A stretch of DNA of 33,582 nt from an uncultured Sporosarcina sp. GTDB lineage: Bacteria; Bacillota; Bacilli; Bacillales_A; Planococcaceae. The first letter of the stretch is position 1; every line of letters begins with the position of its first letter. Under the pieces are notes generated by a model. It did not search any database, was not told the DNA's origin, and worked only from the letters and a program-made list of their open reading frames with translations. The DNA is taken from NCBI GenBank assembly GCA_947644645.1, contig CANSAF010000028.1, positions 1-33,582 on the forward strand. The letters are read 5' to 3'. A program made the translations under genes and the position numbers. Positions 33,582 to 33,582 of the stretch are shown here, piece after piece.

Positions 33582-33582
33582 A

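Noticed and set aside
1-33582. CRISPR arrays, tRNA or rRNA genes, complete transposases or prophage genes
   Set aside because: No regular spaced repeats, cloverleaf-like sequences, rRNA stretches or integrase/transposase frames were seen on either strand.

Overview
The window is low-GC Firmicute chromosome from an endospore former, most likely the Planococcaceae (Sporosarcina/Lysinibacillus/Psychrobacillus-like), although the genus cannot be fixed by eye. The spore-forming call rests on both dipicolinate synthase subunits (spoVFA, spoVFB) and on gene order. The two ends of the window follow the Bacillus subtilis order mlpA-ymxH-spoVFAB-asd-(dapG)-dapA ... rnjB-(tepA)-spoIIIE-ymfC ... ymfF-ymfH-ymfI-(ymfJ)-ymfK-rodZ-pgsA-cinA. 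The genes in brackets are missing here. All genes lie on the + strand except one small membrane protein.

Left conserved block (1-4142): the 3' tail of a probable M16 peptidase gene (mlpA), ymxH, spoVFA and spoVFB, then asd and dapA, which supply the lysine/diaminopimelate/dipicolinate branch. asd has a long unassigned leader and its own extended -10 promoter.

Central island (about 4143-19384): about 15 kb that separates dapA from rnjB. It starts with an oppA-type binding-protein gene that has lost its 5' end directly against the dapA terminator. Then come oppB, oppC, oppD, oppF and a TIM-barrel sugar isomerase/epimerase, a lone minus-strand membrane protein, an M17 aminopeptidase, CutC, a ROK sugar kinase, a GH29 alpha-L-fucosidase and three Gfo/Idh/MocA oxidoreductases. 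Together they read as a cytoplasmic system that imports a peptide, glycopeptide or oligosaccharide and breaks it down by hydrolysis, phosphorylation and oxidation. A 200-bp structured non-coding segment lies between the first and second oxidoreductase genes.

Right conserved block (19385-33582): rnjB (RNase J2), spoIIIE/ftsK, a GntR regulator (ymfC), a membrane chemoreceptor, the ymfF-ymfH-ymfI set linked to EF-P modification, a DUF3388 protein, rodZ, pgsA and cinA (complete; recA would be expected next).

The most interesting non-coding signals are: an 11-bp hairpin that would hide the spoIIIE ribosome-binding site and competes with the preceding terminator; the nested structured element at 17127-17317; a family of related terminator repeats, two of which flank the island; and the abrupt oppA truncation. 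No tRNA, rRNA, CRISPR array or intact transposase gene was seen.
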